This document shows, piece by piece, positions 37,382 through 53,088 of a stretch of DNA of 64,000 nt (its first letter is position 1; each line of letters starts with the position of its first letter). The stretch lies in assembly GCF_003044275.1 (NCBI RefSeq), contig NZ_PZPL01000001.1:3348001-3412000 (forward strand), in the 5' to 3' direction. Below the pieces are notes generated by a model. That model was not told where the DNA came from. It made no database searches and saw nothing but the letters and a program-made list of their open reading frames with translations. The position numbers were made by a program, and so were the translations under genes. The stretch is from Rathayibacter caricis DSM 15933 (lineage in GTDB: Bacteria > Actinomycetota > Actinomycetes > Actinomycetales > Microbacteriaceae).

Positions 37382-37958
37382 CGAATCCGTCCCGTCCGTC
37401 GCTCAGAAGTGGGGAGATCTTCGGCAGCTCGTCGAGCGAGGCGAGGCCGAGATGCACGAGCAGCTGCTCCGTCGTGCCGTAGAGGATCGCGCCGGTCTCG
37501 GGGTCGTTGCCGACCTCCGCGATCAGACCGCGACCCAGCAGTGTGCGGGCGACCGAGTCGACGTTGACGGCGCGGATCTGCGCGACCTGTCCGCGCGAGA
37601 TCGGCTGCTTGTAGGCGATGACGGCGAGGGTCTCCAGCGCCGCCTGCGAGAGCTTCGTCGGGTTCTGGGTCAGCACGAAGTCCGACACCACGGGGTCGTA
37701 CTCGCGGCGGACGTAGATCCGCCAGCCCGAGCCGACCTCGCGCAGCTCGAAGCCGCGTCGGACGCCGCCGTCGACGCCGTCGAAGTCGGCGACGAGACGC
37801 TCGATCGACTGCCGCACGACCGCGATCGGTCGGGACAGCGCCGTTGCGAGGGCGACGAGCGACTGCGGCTCGTCGGCGACCATCAGGATCGCCTCGATCG
37901 CCCGGTCGATCTCGAACGCCACGGTGCCGAGCGCCGCCTCCTGGGTCTCAGCCGTCAT
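37368..37958 (-). CDS. scpB: Segregation and condensation protein B
   Basis: 196 residues. The two winged-helix domains are recognisable: FEIDRAIEAILMVADEPQSL at the start and LSQAALETLAVIAYKQPISRGQVAQIRAVNVDSVARTLLGRGLI in the centre. It forms the Smc-ScpAB complex for chromosome segregation. The ATG at 37958 gives an 11-nt overlap with scpA; an in-frame ATG ten codons upstream lies deeper in scpA and is less likely. Confidence 0.95.
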   Translation of the reverse strand: MTAETQEAALGTVAFEIDRAIEAILMVADEPQSLVALATALSRPIAVVRQSIERLVADFDGVDGGVRRGFELREVGSGWRIYVRREYDPVVSDFVLTQNPTKLSQAALETLAVIAYKQPISRGQVAQIRAVNVDSVARTLLGRGLIAEVGNDPETGAILYGTTEQLLVHLGLASLDELPKISPLLSDGRDGFDEHA

Positions 37959-38781
37959 AGTCGGCTCCCAGGTGCGCCAGGTTCGCATCGGACCACGACG
38001 GAGCGACCCACTGCAGGGTCAGCTCGCCGAGCGGCTCCGGCTGCTCGAAGGCGACTGCGGCGTGCCGGTAGAGCTCGAGGACGGCGATGAAGCGGGCGAC
38101 GATCACGCCCTTCTCCTCGGCGGTCGCGATCAGCTCGCGGAAGGTGGCGGTCGACCGCTCCCTCAGCACCGCGACGACGTAGGCGGCCTGCTCCCTGATG
38201 CTGATCAGCGGCGCGTGCAGGTGATCGAGGCCGACCGTCGGGATCTCCCGGGGTGCGAGGGCGAAGGCGGCCAGCGCGCCGAAGTCCTCCGCCGACAGCG
38301 TCCAGACGAGCTCGGGCTTCCGCGCCCGGTACTCCTCCTCGAGCGGGACGTCGCGCACGTGGCGCGCCGTCTCGATCTCGATCCGCTCGGCGAACCAGCT
38401 CGACACCTGCTTGAACGCGCGGTACTGCAGGAGTCGCGCGAACAGCAGGTCGCGGGCCTCCAGCAGCGCGGCGTCCTCGGCGTCGACGAGCTCGCCCTGC
38501 GGCAGCAGCCCGGCGATCTTGAGGTCCAGGAGCGTCGCGGCGACGACCAGGAACTCCGACGCGCGGTCGAGCCCCTCGAGCGTGTCGATGCCGTGCAGGT
38601 ACGACAGGAACTCGTCCGTCACCGCGCTCAGCGCGATCTCGGTGATGTCGACCTGCTGCTTGGCGATGAGGCTCAGCAGCAGATCGAAGGGTCCTTCGAA
38701 GTTCGCCAGCGCGACACGGAAGCCGCCGGCGGCCTCGACCACCGGCTCCTGGACGAGGACCGACTCAGGCGACCGCGCCAC
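37948..38781 (-). CDS. scpA: Segregation and condensation protein A
   Basis: 277 residues. The kleisin N-terminus FRVALANFEGPFDLLLSLIAKQQVDITEIALS is diagnostic, with YLHGIDTLEGLDRASEFLVVAATLLDLKIAGLLP following, and a C-terminal winged helix near TFRELIATAEEKGVIVARFIAVLEL. It bridges Smc heads together with ScpB. The gene overlaps parA by 17 nt at its 5' end and scpB by 11 nt at its 3' end. Confidence 0.96.
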   Translation of the reverse strand: MARSPESVLVQEPVVEAAGGFRVALANFEGPFDLLLSLIAKQQVDITEIALSAVTDEFLSYLHGIDTLEGLDRASEFLVVAATLLDLKIAGLLPQGELVDAEDAALLEARDLLFARLLQYRAFKQVSSWFAERIEIETARHVRDVPLEEEYRARKPELVWTLSAEDFGALAAFALAPREIPTVGLDHLHAPLISIREQAAYVVAVLRERSTATFRELIATAEEKGVIVARFIAVLELYRHAAVAFEQPEPLGELTLQWVAPSWSDANLAHLGADYDG

Positions 38782-39652
38782 GCGAGATCAGCTCCCTGGC
38801 GAGCTGGCGGTACGCCGCCGCGGCCTTGTGCTCCGGCGCGAACTGCGTGATGGGCACACCCGACACGCTGGCGTCGGGGAACTTCACCGTGCGGCCGATC
38901 ACCGTCTCGAGGACGCTGTCCCCGAACGCGTCCACGACGCGGTCGAGCACCTCGCGGGAGTGCAGGGTGCGCGAGTCGTACATCGTCGGCAGGATCCCGT
39001 CGAGCTCGATCGCCGGGTTGAGGCGATCGCGCACCTTGTCGATCGTCTCGATCAGCAGCGCCACACCGCGCAGGGCGAAGAACTCGCACTCGAGCGGGAT
39101 GAGCACGCCGTGGCTCGCGGTCAGCGCGTTCACGGTCAGCAGCCCGAGCGAGGGCTGGCAGTCGATCAGGATCACGTCGTAGTCGGCGCTCACCTTGCGG
39201 AGCACGCGCGCCAGGATCTGCTCGCGAGCGACCTCGTTGACGAGGTGGACCTCGGCGGCCGACAGGTCGATGTTCGCCGGGATGACGTCGAGTCCGGGGA
39301 CCCTGGTCGAGCGGATCGCCTCGGAGGGGTCCTTGACCGTGCCGAGCAGGAGGTCGTAGATGGTGATCGCGTCGTAGGTGGCGACACCGAGGCCCGCGGA
39401 CAGGGCACCCTGCGGGTCGAAGTCGATGGCCAGCACGCGGCGGCCGTACTCGGCGAGGGTGGCGCCCAGGTTGATGGTGGTCGTCGTCTTGCCGACGCCG
39501 CCCTTCTGGTTGCAGAGCGAGATGATGCGCGCCGGTCCGTGGCCCGTCAGCTCGACCGGGAGGGGGAACTCGCGCAGGGGGCGGCCGGTCGGGCCGAGCG
39601 TCGGAGCCTCGAGGCCGGTGAGCTCCGTCGTGTCGTCCGTCTTGCCTGTCAC
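38765..39652 (-). CDS. ParA/Soj-family ATPase
   Basis: 295 residues. A 40-residue N-terminal tail precedes the deviant Walker A SLCNQKGGVGKTTTTINLGA; AIDFDPQGALSAGLG and DVILIDCQPSLGLLTVNAL are the A' and B motifs. It is the ParA homologue of the xerD-parA-scpA locus (Rv1708-type), distinct from chromosomal parAB at the origin; no parB neighbours it. GTG start with GAGGA upstream; a TAGACT -10 candidate lies about 50 nt before the start. Confidence 0.92.
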   Translation of the reverse strand: MTGKTDDTTELTGLEAPTLGPTGRPLREFPLPVELTGHGPARIISLCNQKGGVGKTTTTINLGATLAEYGRRVLAIDFDPQGALSAGLGVATYDAITIYDLLLGTVKDPSEAIRSTRVPGLDVIPANIDLSAAEVHLVNEVAREQILARVLRKVSADYDVILIDCQPSLGLLTVNALTASHGVLIPLECEFFALRGVALLIETIDKVRDRLNPAIELDGILPTMYDSRTLHSREVLDRVVDAFGDSVLETVIGRTVKFPDASVSGVPITQFAPEHKAAAAYRQLARELISRGAVA

Positions 39653-39768
39653 CTGCGTCGTCCTCGCTTCCCGGGGCGTGCGCTCCCGCGCGGCCTGCCG
39701 TCGAGTCTACCGACCCCCTCCGCCCCCGGAGCCGCGCCCCGCCGCGTGCGCCCGTCCCTCCGCATCTG

Positions 39769-39804
39769 CTGGTCGAGTAGCCCCGCAGGGGCGTATCGAG
39801 ACCC
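39769..39804. repeat. REP-like intergenic palindromic element
   Basis: An imperfect hairpin of about 36 bp with core AGCCCCGCAGGGGCG, flanked by GGTCGAGT on one side and ATCGAGACC on the other. It lies between xerD and parA in a 187-bp gap (39653-39839). Similar short elements are, as I recall, scattered through Microbacteriaceae genomes; only this copy was noticed here. It may act as an mRNA stabiliser or terminator. Confidence 0.5.
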
Positions 39805-39839
39805 ACCCCCACCGAAGCCGCTCCTCCCCCGCTCCCCTC

Positions 39840-40748
39840 TCAGCGCCGCGCCCGCGGATGCGCCGTCGTGTACACGTCCCGCAGCGTGTCCGCCGTCACC
39901 AGCGTGTAGATCTGCGTCGTGGCCACGGACGCGTGCCCCAGCAGCTCCTGCACCACGCGGACGTCCGCTCCTCCCGCGAGCAGGTGCGTCGCGAACGAGT
40001 GCCGGAAGGTGTGCGGGGAGATCTCGCGGTCCAGCCCCGCCTTCTCGGCGACCGCCCGGATCACGAGCCAGGCGCTCTGCCGCGACAGCCGTCCGCCGCG
40101 CACGCCGAGGAAGAGCGCCGGAGTCGCGCGTCCGCGCCGCGACAGCTCCGGCCGCGCCCGCACGAGGTAGTCGTCGACCGCCTCCCGCGCGTAGCGCCCG
40201 AGCGGTACGATCCGCTGCTTCGATCCCTTGCCGGTCAAGCGCACCACGTCCGCGTCGAGGACGTCGTCGACGGTGAGATCGACCGCCTCCGAGATCCGCG
40301 CGCCGGTCGCGTAGAGCAGCTCCAGCAGTGCCCGGTCGCGCATCTGCGCCAGCTCCTCTCCGCGGGACGCCTCGAGGAGCGCGCTCATCTGCTCCACCGT
40401 GATCGCCTTCGGCAGGGTCGTCGGGAGCTTCGGCGGCACGACGTCGTGCGCCACGTCGTCGACGACGAGTCCCTCCTCCAGCGCGAAGCGGTGCAGACCT
40501 CGCACGCTCGACAGGATGCGCGCGCGCGAGGACGCGGCGAGCGGACGCCCGGGCCGCGCGGCCAGCCAGGAGGCGAAGTCGCCGACGTCCGAGCGGCGCA
40601 ACTCGGCCAGGTCGCCGATGCCGAGCTCGTCGAGGCGGCTCAGGTACAGCTCGAGGTCGCGGCGGTAGGCGGCGATCGTGTGCGCGGACAGCCCGCGCTC
40701 GACGCTCGCCTGCCGGAGGAACGCCTCGACGCTCGCCCGCGGGGTCAT
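39840..40748 (-). CDS. xerD: Site-specific tyrosine recombinase XerD
   Basis: 302 residues. A SAM-like N-terminal core-binding domain (VEAFLRQASVERGLSAHTIAAYRRDLELY) is followed by the catalytic domain with all active-site elements: Arg in TGARISEAVDL, Lys in TGKGSKQR, HTFRHSFATHLL, and His/Tyr in LLGHASVATTQIYT. It acts with XerC at dif to resolve chromosome dimers. Its ATG overlaps the nudix gene stop by 4 nt. Confidence 0.95.
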   Translation of the reverse strand: MTPRASVEAFLRQASVERGLSAHTIAAYRRDLELYLSRLDELGIGDLAELRRSDVGDFASWLAARPGRPLAASSRARILSSVRGLHRFALEEGLVVDDVAHDVVPPKLPTTLPKAITVEQMSALLEASRGEELAQMRDRALLELLYATGARISEAVDLTVDDVLDADVVRLTGKGSKQRIVPLGRYAREAVDDYLVRARPELSRRGRATPALFLGVRGGRLSRQSAWLVIRAVAEKAGLDREISPHTFRHSFATHLLAGGADVRVVQELLGHASVATTQIYTLVTADTLRDVYTTAHPRARR

Positions 40749-41375
40749 CCCCGGGGGTGCCGCACCCTCGGGTGCCGCGTCCACGGCGACGACGCGTCGC
40801 CGAGGCCCGCCCAGCCGCGCGAGCGGAAGGCGTGGGCCGCGAGCGCGGCGATCGTGAGCGACGGGTTCTGCACCCGGCGCGCGAGGACGGCGTCGACGAG
40901 CTCGTCGAGCGCGACCCAGCGCAGCTCCATGTCGGCCTCCTCCGCCTCCCGGTCGAACACCGAGCCGGTGCTCGAGAGATCGCGGGCGAGGAAGATGCGG
41001 ATGACCTCGTCGCTGCCCCCGGGCGAGGTGGCGAACTCCGAGAGCAGGTCCCACCGGCCGGCCTGCAGGTCGGTCTCCTCGGCGAGCTCGCGCTGGGCGG
41101 CGACGAGCGCGTCCTCGCCCTCGATGTCCAGGAGCCCGGCGGGGATCTCCCACTCGCGGGTGCGGACGGGGTGGCGGTACTGCTTGATCAGTGCGACGCG
41201 GTCCTCGTCGTCCAGGGCGAGCACCGCGACGGCGCCCGTGTGGTCGAGGAACTCGCGGCGCAGCTCGCCGTCGCCGTAGCGGAAGGTCTCGGCGCGGACG
41301 CCCCAGACCATGCCGTCGAAGACGCTCTCGCTCGTCAGGATCTCGGGCTCGACGAGCTCGTCCGAGAGGCCGGAG

Positions 41376-41383
<8 letters not shown>
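40745..41383 (-). CDS. Nudix hydrolase, ADP-ribose pyrophosphatase-like
   Basis: 212 residues. The Nudix box is [27 protein letters not shown], with all consensus Glu residues. [14 protein letters not shown] upstream of it is characteristic of ADP-ribose pyrophosphatases. Position between pyrG and xerD matches the conserved actinobacterial order (Rv1700-type). Overlaps pyrG by 8 nt. Confidence 0.93.
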
Positions 41384-43118
<1,735 letters not shown>

Positions 43119-43172
43119 GGGCTTCCACCCTAACAGCAGTTCCCGGGAGGGGGGCCAGGTCGGCCGGATCGA

Positions 43173-44861
43173 TCAGCCGCGCCGGCTCGTCTCGAGGAGC
43201 TCCCGCGCGTGCGCCAGCGCGTTGGCCGAGTCGGTCAGCCCCGAGAGCAGTCGCGCCATCTCGGACACGCGCTCGTCGGCGTCGAGCTGGGTGACCGCAC
43301 TGGAGGTGACGCTGCCGTCCGAGCCCTTCTCGACCCGCAGGTGGTTGTTCGCGAACGCGGCGACCTGCGCGAGGTGCGTCACGACGATGACCTGGGAGGT
43401 CTCGGCGAGCCGGGCGAGCCGACGTCCGATCTCGATGGCCGCGGCTCCGCCCACCCCGGCGTCCACCTCGTCGAAGACGAAGGTCGGCACCGGGTCGTTG
43501 GCCGCGACGACGACCTCGATCGCGAGCATCACCCGCGAGAGCTCACCACCGGAGGCGCCCTTGCCCAGCGGCCGAGGCGTCGCGCCCGTGTGCGGCTCGA
43601 GCAGCATCTCGATCGTGTCCCGGCCGTGCGCGGTCGGGTCGCCGGTGCTCGTCACGCGCACGTGGAGGCGGGCGTCGCCCATGGCGAGGGCGGACAGCTC
43701 GTCGCTGACCCGCTCCCCCAGCTCGGCCGCCGCGGCCGTGCGCAGCGCGCTGAGCGTCGTCGCGAGACGGTCGACCAGATCCTGGTGGGCGGACGTGTCC
43801 GACTCGAGCGCGGCGATGCGCTCGTCATCACCGTCGAGCTCGAGCAGCCGCAGACCCGAGGAGTCGACGAGGTCGAGGACGTCGTCGAGCGTGGGCCCGT
43901 AGGTGCGCGCGAGCAACGACAGCTCGGCCCGCCGGTTCTCGATCAGCTCGAGGTCGTGCGCTCCGTCGAGGTCGAGCTCGGCGAGGTAGGAGGAGAGGCT
44001 GCCCGCGACGTCGACCAGCAGCACGGAGGCCTCGCTCAGCGTCTGGACCGTCGGCTGCAGCACGGCGTCGTGCTCGGCCGCCCGCTCGAGGACCCGACGC
44101 GCGAGGTCGAGCAGACCGAGGGCGTCCCGGCCGTCGAGCTCCTCGGACGAGATGGCCTCGCGCGCCTCGCCTGCCGCGAGCCGCAGCTGCTCGATGCTGC
44201 CGAGCCGCTCCGACTGCGCCGCGAGCTCCACGTCCTCGCCGCGCTGCGGCGCGATCACCTCGATCTCGGCCAGGGCGCTCCGGAGTCGTTCCGCCTCACG
44301 CGCCCGCGCCTCACGCGCCGCAGTCAGTTCGTCGAGCTCCTCGCGGTTCGCGCGCCAGCGCTCGAACGCGCTCCCGTAGTCGCGCAGCGCCTCGGCGAGC
44401 TCGGCACCGCCGAAGCGGTCGAGAGCGTCGCGCTGCGCTGCGGCCGACCGCAGGCGGATCTGATCCGACTGGCCGTGAACGACGACGAGCTGGTCGGCGA
44501 GCTCCGAGAGCACGCTGACCGGCGCTCCCCTGCCGCCGACGACCGCGCGGCCGCGACCCTCCGCCGAGACCGACCGGGCCAGCAGGAGCTCGGGGCCGTC
44601 GAGGTCGCCGCCGGCGTCGCGGACCCGCTCGGCCACCGCTCCGTCCTCCGGCACGATCCAGCGGCCCGACACCCACGCCTGCGGGCGGCCCGAGCGGACG
44701 GCGGACGCGTCGGACCGGGCACCGAGCACCAGCCCGAGCGCCGTCACCACCATCGTCTTGCCGGCGCCGGTCTCTCCGGTCACGGCGGTGAAGCCGGGGC
44801 CGAGCGGGAGGGTCGCCTCGGCGATGACGCCGAGGTCGCGGATCTGCAGCTCTTCGAGCAT
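43173..44861 (-). CDS. recN: DNA repair protein RecN
   Basis: 562 residues. The SMC-like head begins LEELQIRDLGVIAEA, Walker A is TGETGAGKTMVV, central coiled-coil arms follow (AAREARAREAERLRSALAE), and the C-terminal head has LGKGASGGELSRVMLAIEVV and Walker B TFVFDEVDAGVGG. Acts in recombinational double-strand-break repair. The ATG is 8 nt after the nadK stop, with CGGAG inside the end of nadK. Confidence 0.96.
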   Translation of the reverse strand: MLEELQIRDLGVIAEATLPLGPGFTAVTGETGAGKTMVVTALGLVLGARSDASAVRSGRPQAWVSGRWIVPEDGAVAERVRDAGGDLDGPELLLARSVSAEGRGRAVVGGRGAPVSVLSELADQLVVVHGQSDQIRLRSAAAQRDALDRFGGAELAEALRDYGSAFERWRANREELDELTAAREARAREAERLRSALAEIEVIAPQRGEDVELAAQSERLGSIEQLRLAAGEAREAISSEELDGRDALGLLDLARRVLERAAEHDAVLQPTVQTLSEASVLLVDVAGSLSSYLAELDLDGAHDLELIENRRAELSLLARTYGPTLDDVLDLVDSSGLRLLELDGDDERIAALESDTSAHQDLVDRLATTLSALRTAAAAELGERVSDELSALAMGDARLHVRVTSTGDPTAHGRDTIEMLLEPHTGATPRPLGKGASGGELSRVMLAIEVVVAANDPVPTFVFDEVDAGVGGAAAIEIGRRLARLAETSQVIVVTHLAQVAAFANNHLRVEKGSDGSVTSSAVTQLDADERVSEMARLLSGLTDSANALAHARELLETSRRG

Positions 44862-44869
44862 CGGGGGGA

Positions 44870-45793
44870 CTACTCCGTCTCCGTGGACCCCCGCCATCCG
44901 CGGATGGGGAGGCCGAACTTGTGCACCAGGCGGTCGGTGAAGGGGGCGTCGTGCAGGCGGGCCAGTCGCACGGGGTAGGGCGAGCGCCGGAACACGACGC
45001 GAGCGCCGGGGGGCAGCTCGTACGTCCGCCGGCCGTCGGCCCAGAGCACGCCGACACCGTCGGTGCGCTCCTTCACCTCGACCGCGAGGCTCGACCCGGG
45101 GCCGACGACCAGCGGACGCGCGAACAGGGCGTGCGCGCTGAGCGGCACGAGCAGCATCGCCTCGAGGGTCGGCCACACGACCGGGCCTCCTCCCGAGAAC
45201 GCGTACGCGGTCGAGCCGGTCGGAGTCGACACCACGATCCCGTCGCAGCCGAAGCTCGACAGCGGCCGACCGTCGACACCGACCATCACCTCGAGCATCC
45301 GCTCGCGGCTGCCCTTCTCGACGGTGGCCTCGTTGAGCGCCCAGGTCTCGTAGACGACCTGCTCGTCGATCTTCACCCGCACCTGAAGCGTCATCCGCTC
45401 CTCGACGCCGTAATCACCGTCGAGCGCACGGGCGACGGCGTCGTCGAGATCGTCGCGCTCGCTCTCGGCCAGGAAGCCGACGTGCCCGAGATTCACGCCG
45501 AGCAGTGGAGCCGTCCCGGTGCGCGCGATCTCAGCGGCGCGGAGGATCGTCCCGTCGCCGCCGAGGACGAAGACGAGCTCCACGTCGGCGAGCAGGACGT
45601 CGGTGCCGAGGACGGCCACGTCCGACAGGGACGGGGATGCAGCGACGATGTCGCCCTTGTCATCACCGCACAGAACGGGCCGGGCTCCGGAGCCGCGCAG
45701 CCGCTGGATCACGAGGATCGCCGCCTCGAGGGAGTCCGTCCGGCCGGTGTGGGCGACGACGAGGATGTTGCGCTCCTGCGGAGGGGACTGCAT
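44870..45793 (-). CDS. nadK: NAD kinase
   Basis: 307 residues. The kinase motifs FVLGGDGTILRAAE and NEATVEKGSRERMLEV are present, plus DGIVVSTPTGSTAYAFSGGGPVVWP. It makes NADP from NAD and ATP or polyphosphate. The ATG start has GGAGGA 12 nt upstream. It sits between tlyA and recN, the standard actinobacterial arrangement. Confidence 0.96.
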   Translation of the reverse strand: MQSPPQERNILVVAHTGRTDSLEAAILVIQRLRGSGARPVLCGDDKGDIVAASPSLSDVAVLGTDVLLADVELVFVLGGDGTILRAAEIARTGTAPLLGVNLGHVGFLAESERDDLDDAVARALDGDYGVEERMTLQVRVKIDEQVVYETWALNEATVEKGSRERMLEVMVGVDGRPLSSFGCDGIVVSTPTGSTAYAFSGGGPVVWPTLEAMLLVPLSAHALFARPLVVGPGSSLAVEVKERTDGVGVLWADGRRTYELPPGARVVFRRSPYPVRLARLHDAPFTDRLVHKFGLPIRGWRGSTETE

Positions 45794-45839
45794 CGAGAGG
45801 GTGTCCTCCAGGTAGATCGACGTCGGTCGACCGCCCGCT

Positions 45840-46670
45840 TCACCCGGTGGTGAGCGCGGTGACCGCGTCCCTCCATTCTGTCGGAATCGTCCCGCGGTCG
45901 CGGTGGAGGTGAGCCAGATACTCGTGATTCCCAGCGCTTCCGGGTAATGGGGAGGACGCGAGGCCGACCACTCCGAGGTCGAGATCCCAGGCCGCCCAGA
46001 GCACGTCCGACAGCGCTTCCCGGCGCAGCTCCGGATCACGCACGATGCCCTCCTTCACACCGGTCCGACCGACCTCGAACTGAGGCTTCACCAGCACGAC
46101 GAAATCGGCGAGCGGAGAGACGGACGCCGCGACGGCGGGCAGCACCATGGTGAGCGAGATGAAGGAGACGTCCGAGACCACCAGATCGGGCACGACCGTC
46201 GTCCGAGCTGCTGACGCAAGCGAGGCCGGCGTCATGTCCCGGGCGTTGAAGCCCTCCACGACGTGCACACGGTCATCCGAGCGGATGCGCGGCGCGAGTT
46301 GAGCATGTCCGACATCGAGCGCGATCACCGAGGCGGCCCCGCGCTCGAGGAGCACCTGGGTGAATCCGCCCGTCGAGGCTCCGACATCGAGAGCGTTCGC
46401 ACCCTGTATGGAGACGGTGGGGAAGCTCTCCAGCGCGCCGAGCAGCTTGTGCGCCGCCCGACTCACGTAGTGATCGAGTCCGGCGACCGCGACGTCCTGA
46501 TCGGGCCGCACCCGGAGGGACGCTTTCAGCGCAGGGGCTCCGTCGACCGTGACGAGAGCATCCGCGATGAGACGGGCGGCGTGAGTGCGCGACCGTGCGA
46601 TCCCCCGCGCGGCGAGTGCCGCATCGAGGCGCGTGTCCTGCGCAGGAGCGTCCGAGACGGGGTCACTCAT
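45840..46670 (-). CDS. tlyA: TlyA-type rRNA 2'-O-methyltransferase
   Basis: 276 residues. An S4 domain (RLDAALAARGIARSRTHAARLI) is followed by an FtsJ-like methyltransferase core with ALDVGASTGGFTQVLLERGA and DLVVSDVSFISL. TlyA methylates 16S and 23S rRNA and gives capreomycin sensitivity in mycobacteria (family knowledge). The start is in an ATGA overlap with the 56-codon gene upstream. Confidence 0.95.
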   Translation of the reverse strand: MSDPVSDAPAQDTRLDAALAARGIARSRTHAARLIADALVTVDGAPALKASLRVRPDQDVAVAGLDHYVSRAAHKLLGALESFPTVSIQGANALDVGASTGGFTQVLLERGAASVIALDVGHAQLAPRIRSDDRVHVVEGFNARDMTPASLASAARTTVVPDLVVSDVSFISLTMVLPAVAASVSPLADFVVLVKPQFEVGRTGVKEGIVRDPELRREALSDVLWAAWDLDLGVVGLASSPLPGSAGNHEYLAHLHRDRGTIPTEWRDAVTALTTG

Positions 46671-46837
46671 CGGCGTTCGTCCGCGCCCTCGAGTCGCGCC
46701 CGCAGCCGATCCTGCACCGCGATGTAAGACGATGCCCGAGCGGAGAGCGGCTGCTCCTCGATCACTGCGAGCGTCTCGACGAAGTCATCGACAGGGACCT
46801 CGTTCTCCTCGTATCGAACAGTGTCGTCTGACGTCAT
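46667..46837 (-). CDS. 56-residue conserved-type small protein upstream of tlyA
   Basis: A small acidic protein with VPVDDFVETLAVIEEQPLSARAS in the middle and a helical C-terminus (RLRARLEGADERR). The stop overlaps the tlyA ATG by 4 nt, and TAGGGT lies seven nt before its ATG, so it is very likely translated and co-transcribed with tlyA. Small proteins occur at this place in other actinobacteria. Function unknown. Confidence 0.78.
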   Translation of the reverse strand: MTSDDTVRYEENEVPVDDFVETLAVIEEQPLSARASSYIAVQDRLRARLEGADERR

Positions 46838-46958
46838 GCATTCCACCCTAGATCGCTCCGGCCGGCCCGGAGCGACTCCTCGTCGAGTCGTCCGTGAGGC
46901 ACGACGCACGTCTTCCGCGTGTGCAGGGCCTGGTGGTGCGGGTGGTGGGTTAAACAGC

Positions 46959-46986
46959 GATGGCCACCCATTTCTGGGTGGCCATC
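46959..46986 (-). terminator. Terminator of the rrn operon
   Basis: GATGGCCACCCA and TGGGTGGCCATC form a perfect 12-bp stem with a four-base loop, about 10 nt after the 3' end of 5S rRNA on the minus strand. The sequence after the stem (GCTGTTTAACC) has only a short T-rich run. Confidence 0.8.
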
Positions 46987-46995
46987 GTGAATGGT

Positions 46996-47113
46996 GTCCG
47001 GCGGTGTCCTACTCTCCCACAGGGTCCCCCCTGCAGTACCATCGGCGCTGAGAGTCTTAGCTTCCGGGTTCGGAATGTGACCGGGCGTTTCCCTCTCGCT
47101 ATAGCCGCCGTAA
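46996..47113 (-). rRNA. rrf: 5S ribosomal RNA
   Basis: About 118 nt. Read on the minus strand it begins near GTTACGGCGGC and contains CCCGGTCACATTCCGAACCCGGAAG and ends GGGAGAGTAGGACACCGCC, all standard 5S landmarks. The 5' and 3' ends pair. Ends are accurate to a few bases. Confidence 0.92.
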
Positions 47114-47298
47114 CCCTTGCGACGCACCCACCGCACACACGGTGCTGGTGGGGGTCAAATCTGGGTTACACGTCAAGCGTGTATTCAATTATGTGCACCA
47201 CCTCTCGGCGGTGCGGTGCCCGTATTCTGGGAACCACAAAGTGGACGCAAGCAATCTCTGACCACTCCTACCAGCCTTTACAACGGTATGAGTGTAGT

Positions 47299-52365
<5,067 letters not shown>

Positions 52366-52685
52366 AATTACGACTCCAACCCCGAAGAGAAGGAAGTCAA
52401 GTTTGACCTCTAGCAAATAAGACATCATTACTGACATCAATTTCCAAAGGAATCCCAACCGGATCACAAAACCCGGCCGGGGTTATAAAATTGGCATTGA
52501 ACATAGTGCACGCTGTTGAGTTCTCAAGAATCGGACACACCCCGCCTCCACCCCACAAAGGAGTTTCACAACGAGAGTGATCGAAGTATTAGCGACGACC
52601 CGAAGGCCTTCGATTTGTTTCCTGTGCCGAGACCGGTTAGGCTTATCAGAACCGCAGTTCCGATCGCCCCCGTGGCAACTCGACT

Positions 52686-52713
52686 AACTTAGCACATCCG
52701 CAAGCCGTGTCAA
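52686..52713 (-). promoter_or_regulatory. rrn promoter, proximal
   Basis: Minus-strand TTGACA (52708-52713), 16-bp spacer, TAAGTT (52686-52691). The -35 is a perfect consensus. It lies about 320 bp before mature 16S. Confidence 0.75.
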
Positions 52714-52884
52714 ATCGGCTTCTTCGCGATGTCGGCGACCGGGAGCTCTCGATCCGACTGCCGTGTTCACGAGGAGCACGACGATCGTCACGATCGCCTT
52801 CCGAAGCCTTCATCCGCTCGTCGCCGCCGTTGCCGGTGGCGATGTCGCTTCGAAGCCGGGACCGAAGTCCTGCAGAGGCTGTAC

Positions 52885-52913
52885 ATCTTACGCTCACGAT
52901 CCTCAGCCCTCAA
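52885..52913 (-). promoter_or_regulatory. rrn promoter, distal
   Basis: Minus-strand TTGAGG (52908-52913), 17-bp spacer, TAAGAT (52885-52890), about 200 bp upstream of the proximal promoter. Confidence 0.5.
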
Positions 52914-53064
52914 GAGACGAATCTCTAACAGGCCTCGGAGTGAGGGGATGGTCCCCGCTTGAGGCCGACGAACTGGTCTCGACGCTCTGCGTCCGACTCT
53001 CGCTCGCCGCTCCTTTGGGGTGACGAGGAGTTACATTACGTCGATGTTTCGCAGGGCCGCAAAT

Positions 53065-53081
53065 CGCCCGCAACCCGGGCG
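53065..53081 (-). terminator. Terminator candidate after tyrS
   Basis: CGCCCG and CGGGCG form a 6-bp stem with a 5-nt loop, eight nt after the tyrS stop; on the minus strand ATTTG follows. It would insulate tyrS from the rrn promoters. Confidence 0.45.
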
Positions 53082-53088
53082 TGTCGCC

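Larger units (their letters stand above)
52366..53088 (-). promoter_or_regulatory. rrn leader and promoter region
   Basis: A 720-bp stretch without a protein gene. Positions 52366-52680 are the pre-16S leader; near 52515 the minus strand has TTGAGAACTCAACAGCGTGC, a conserved actinobacterial leader element matched by a similar element in the spacer, and probably part of the RNase III stem. Two promoter candidates lie at 52686-52713 and 52885-52913. The rest to the tyrS end holds only a probable terminator at 53065-53081. Confidence 0.7.

Noticed and set aside
39840..40748. Tyrosine recombinase as a sign of an integrated element
   Set aside because: It is the housekeeping xerD in its conserved place next to pyrG, nudix and parA, with no attachment-site repeats or phage genes.
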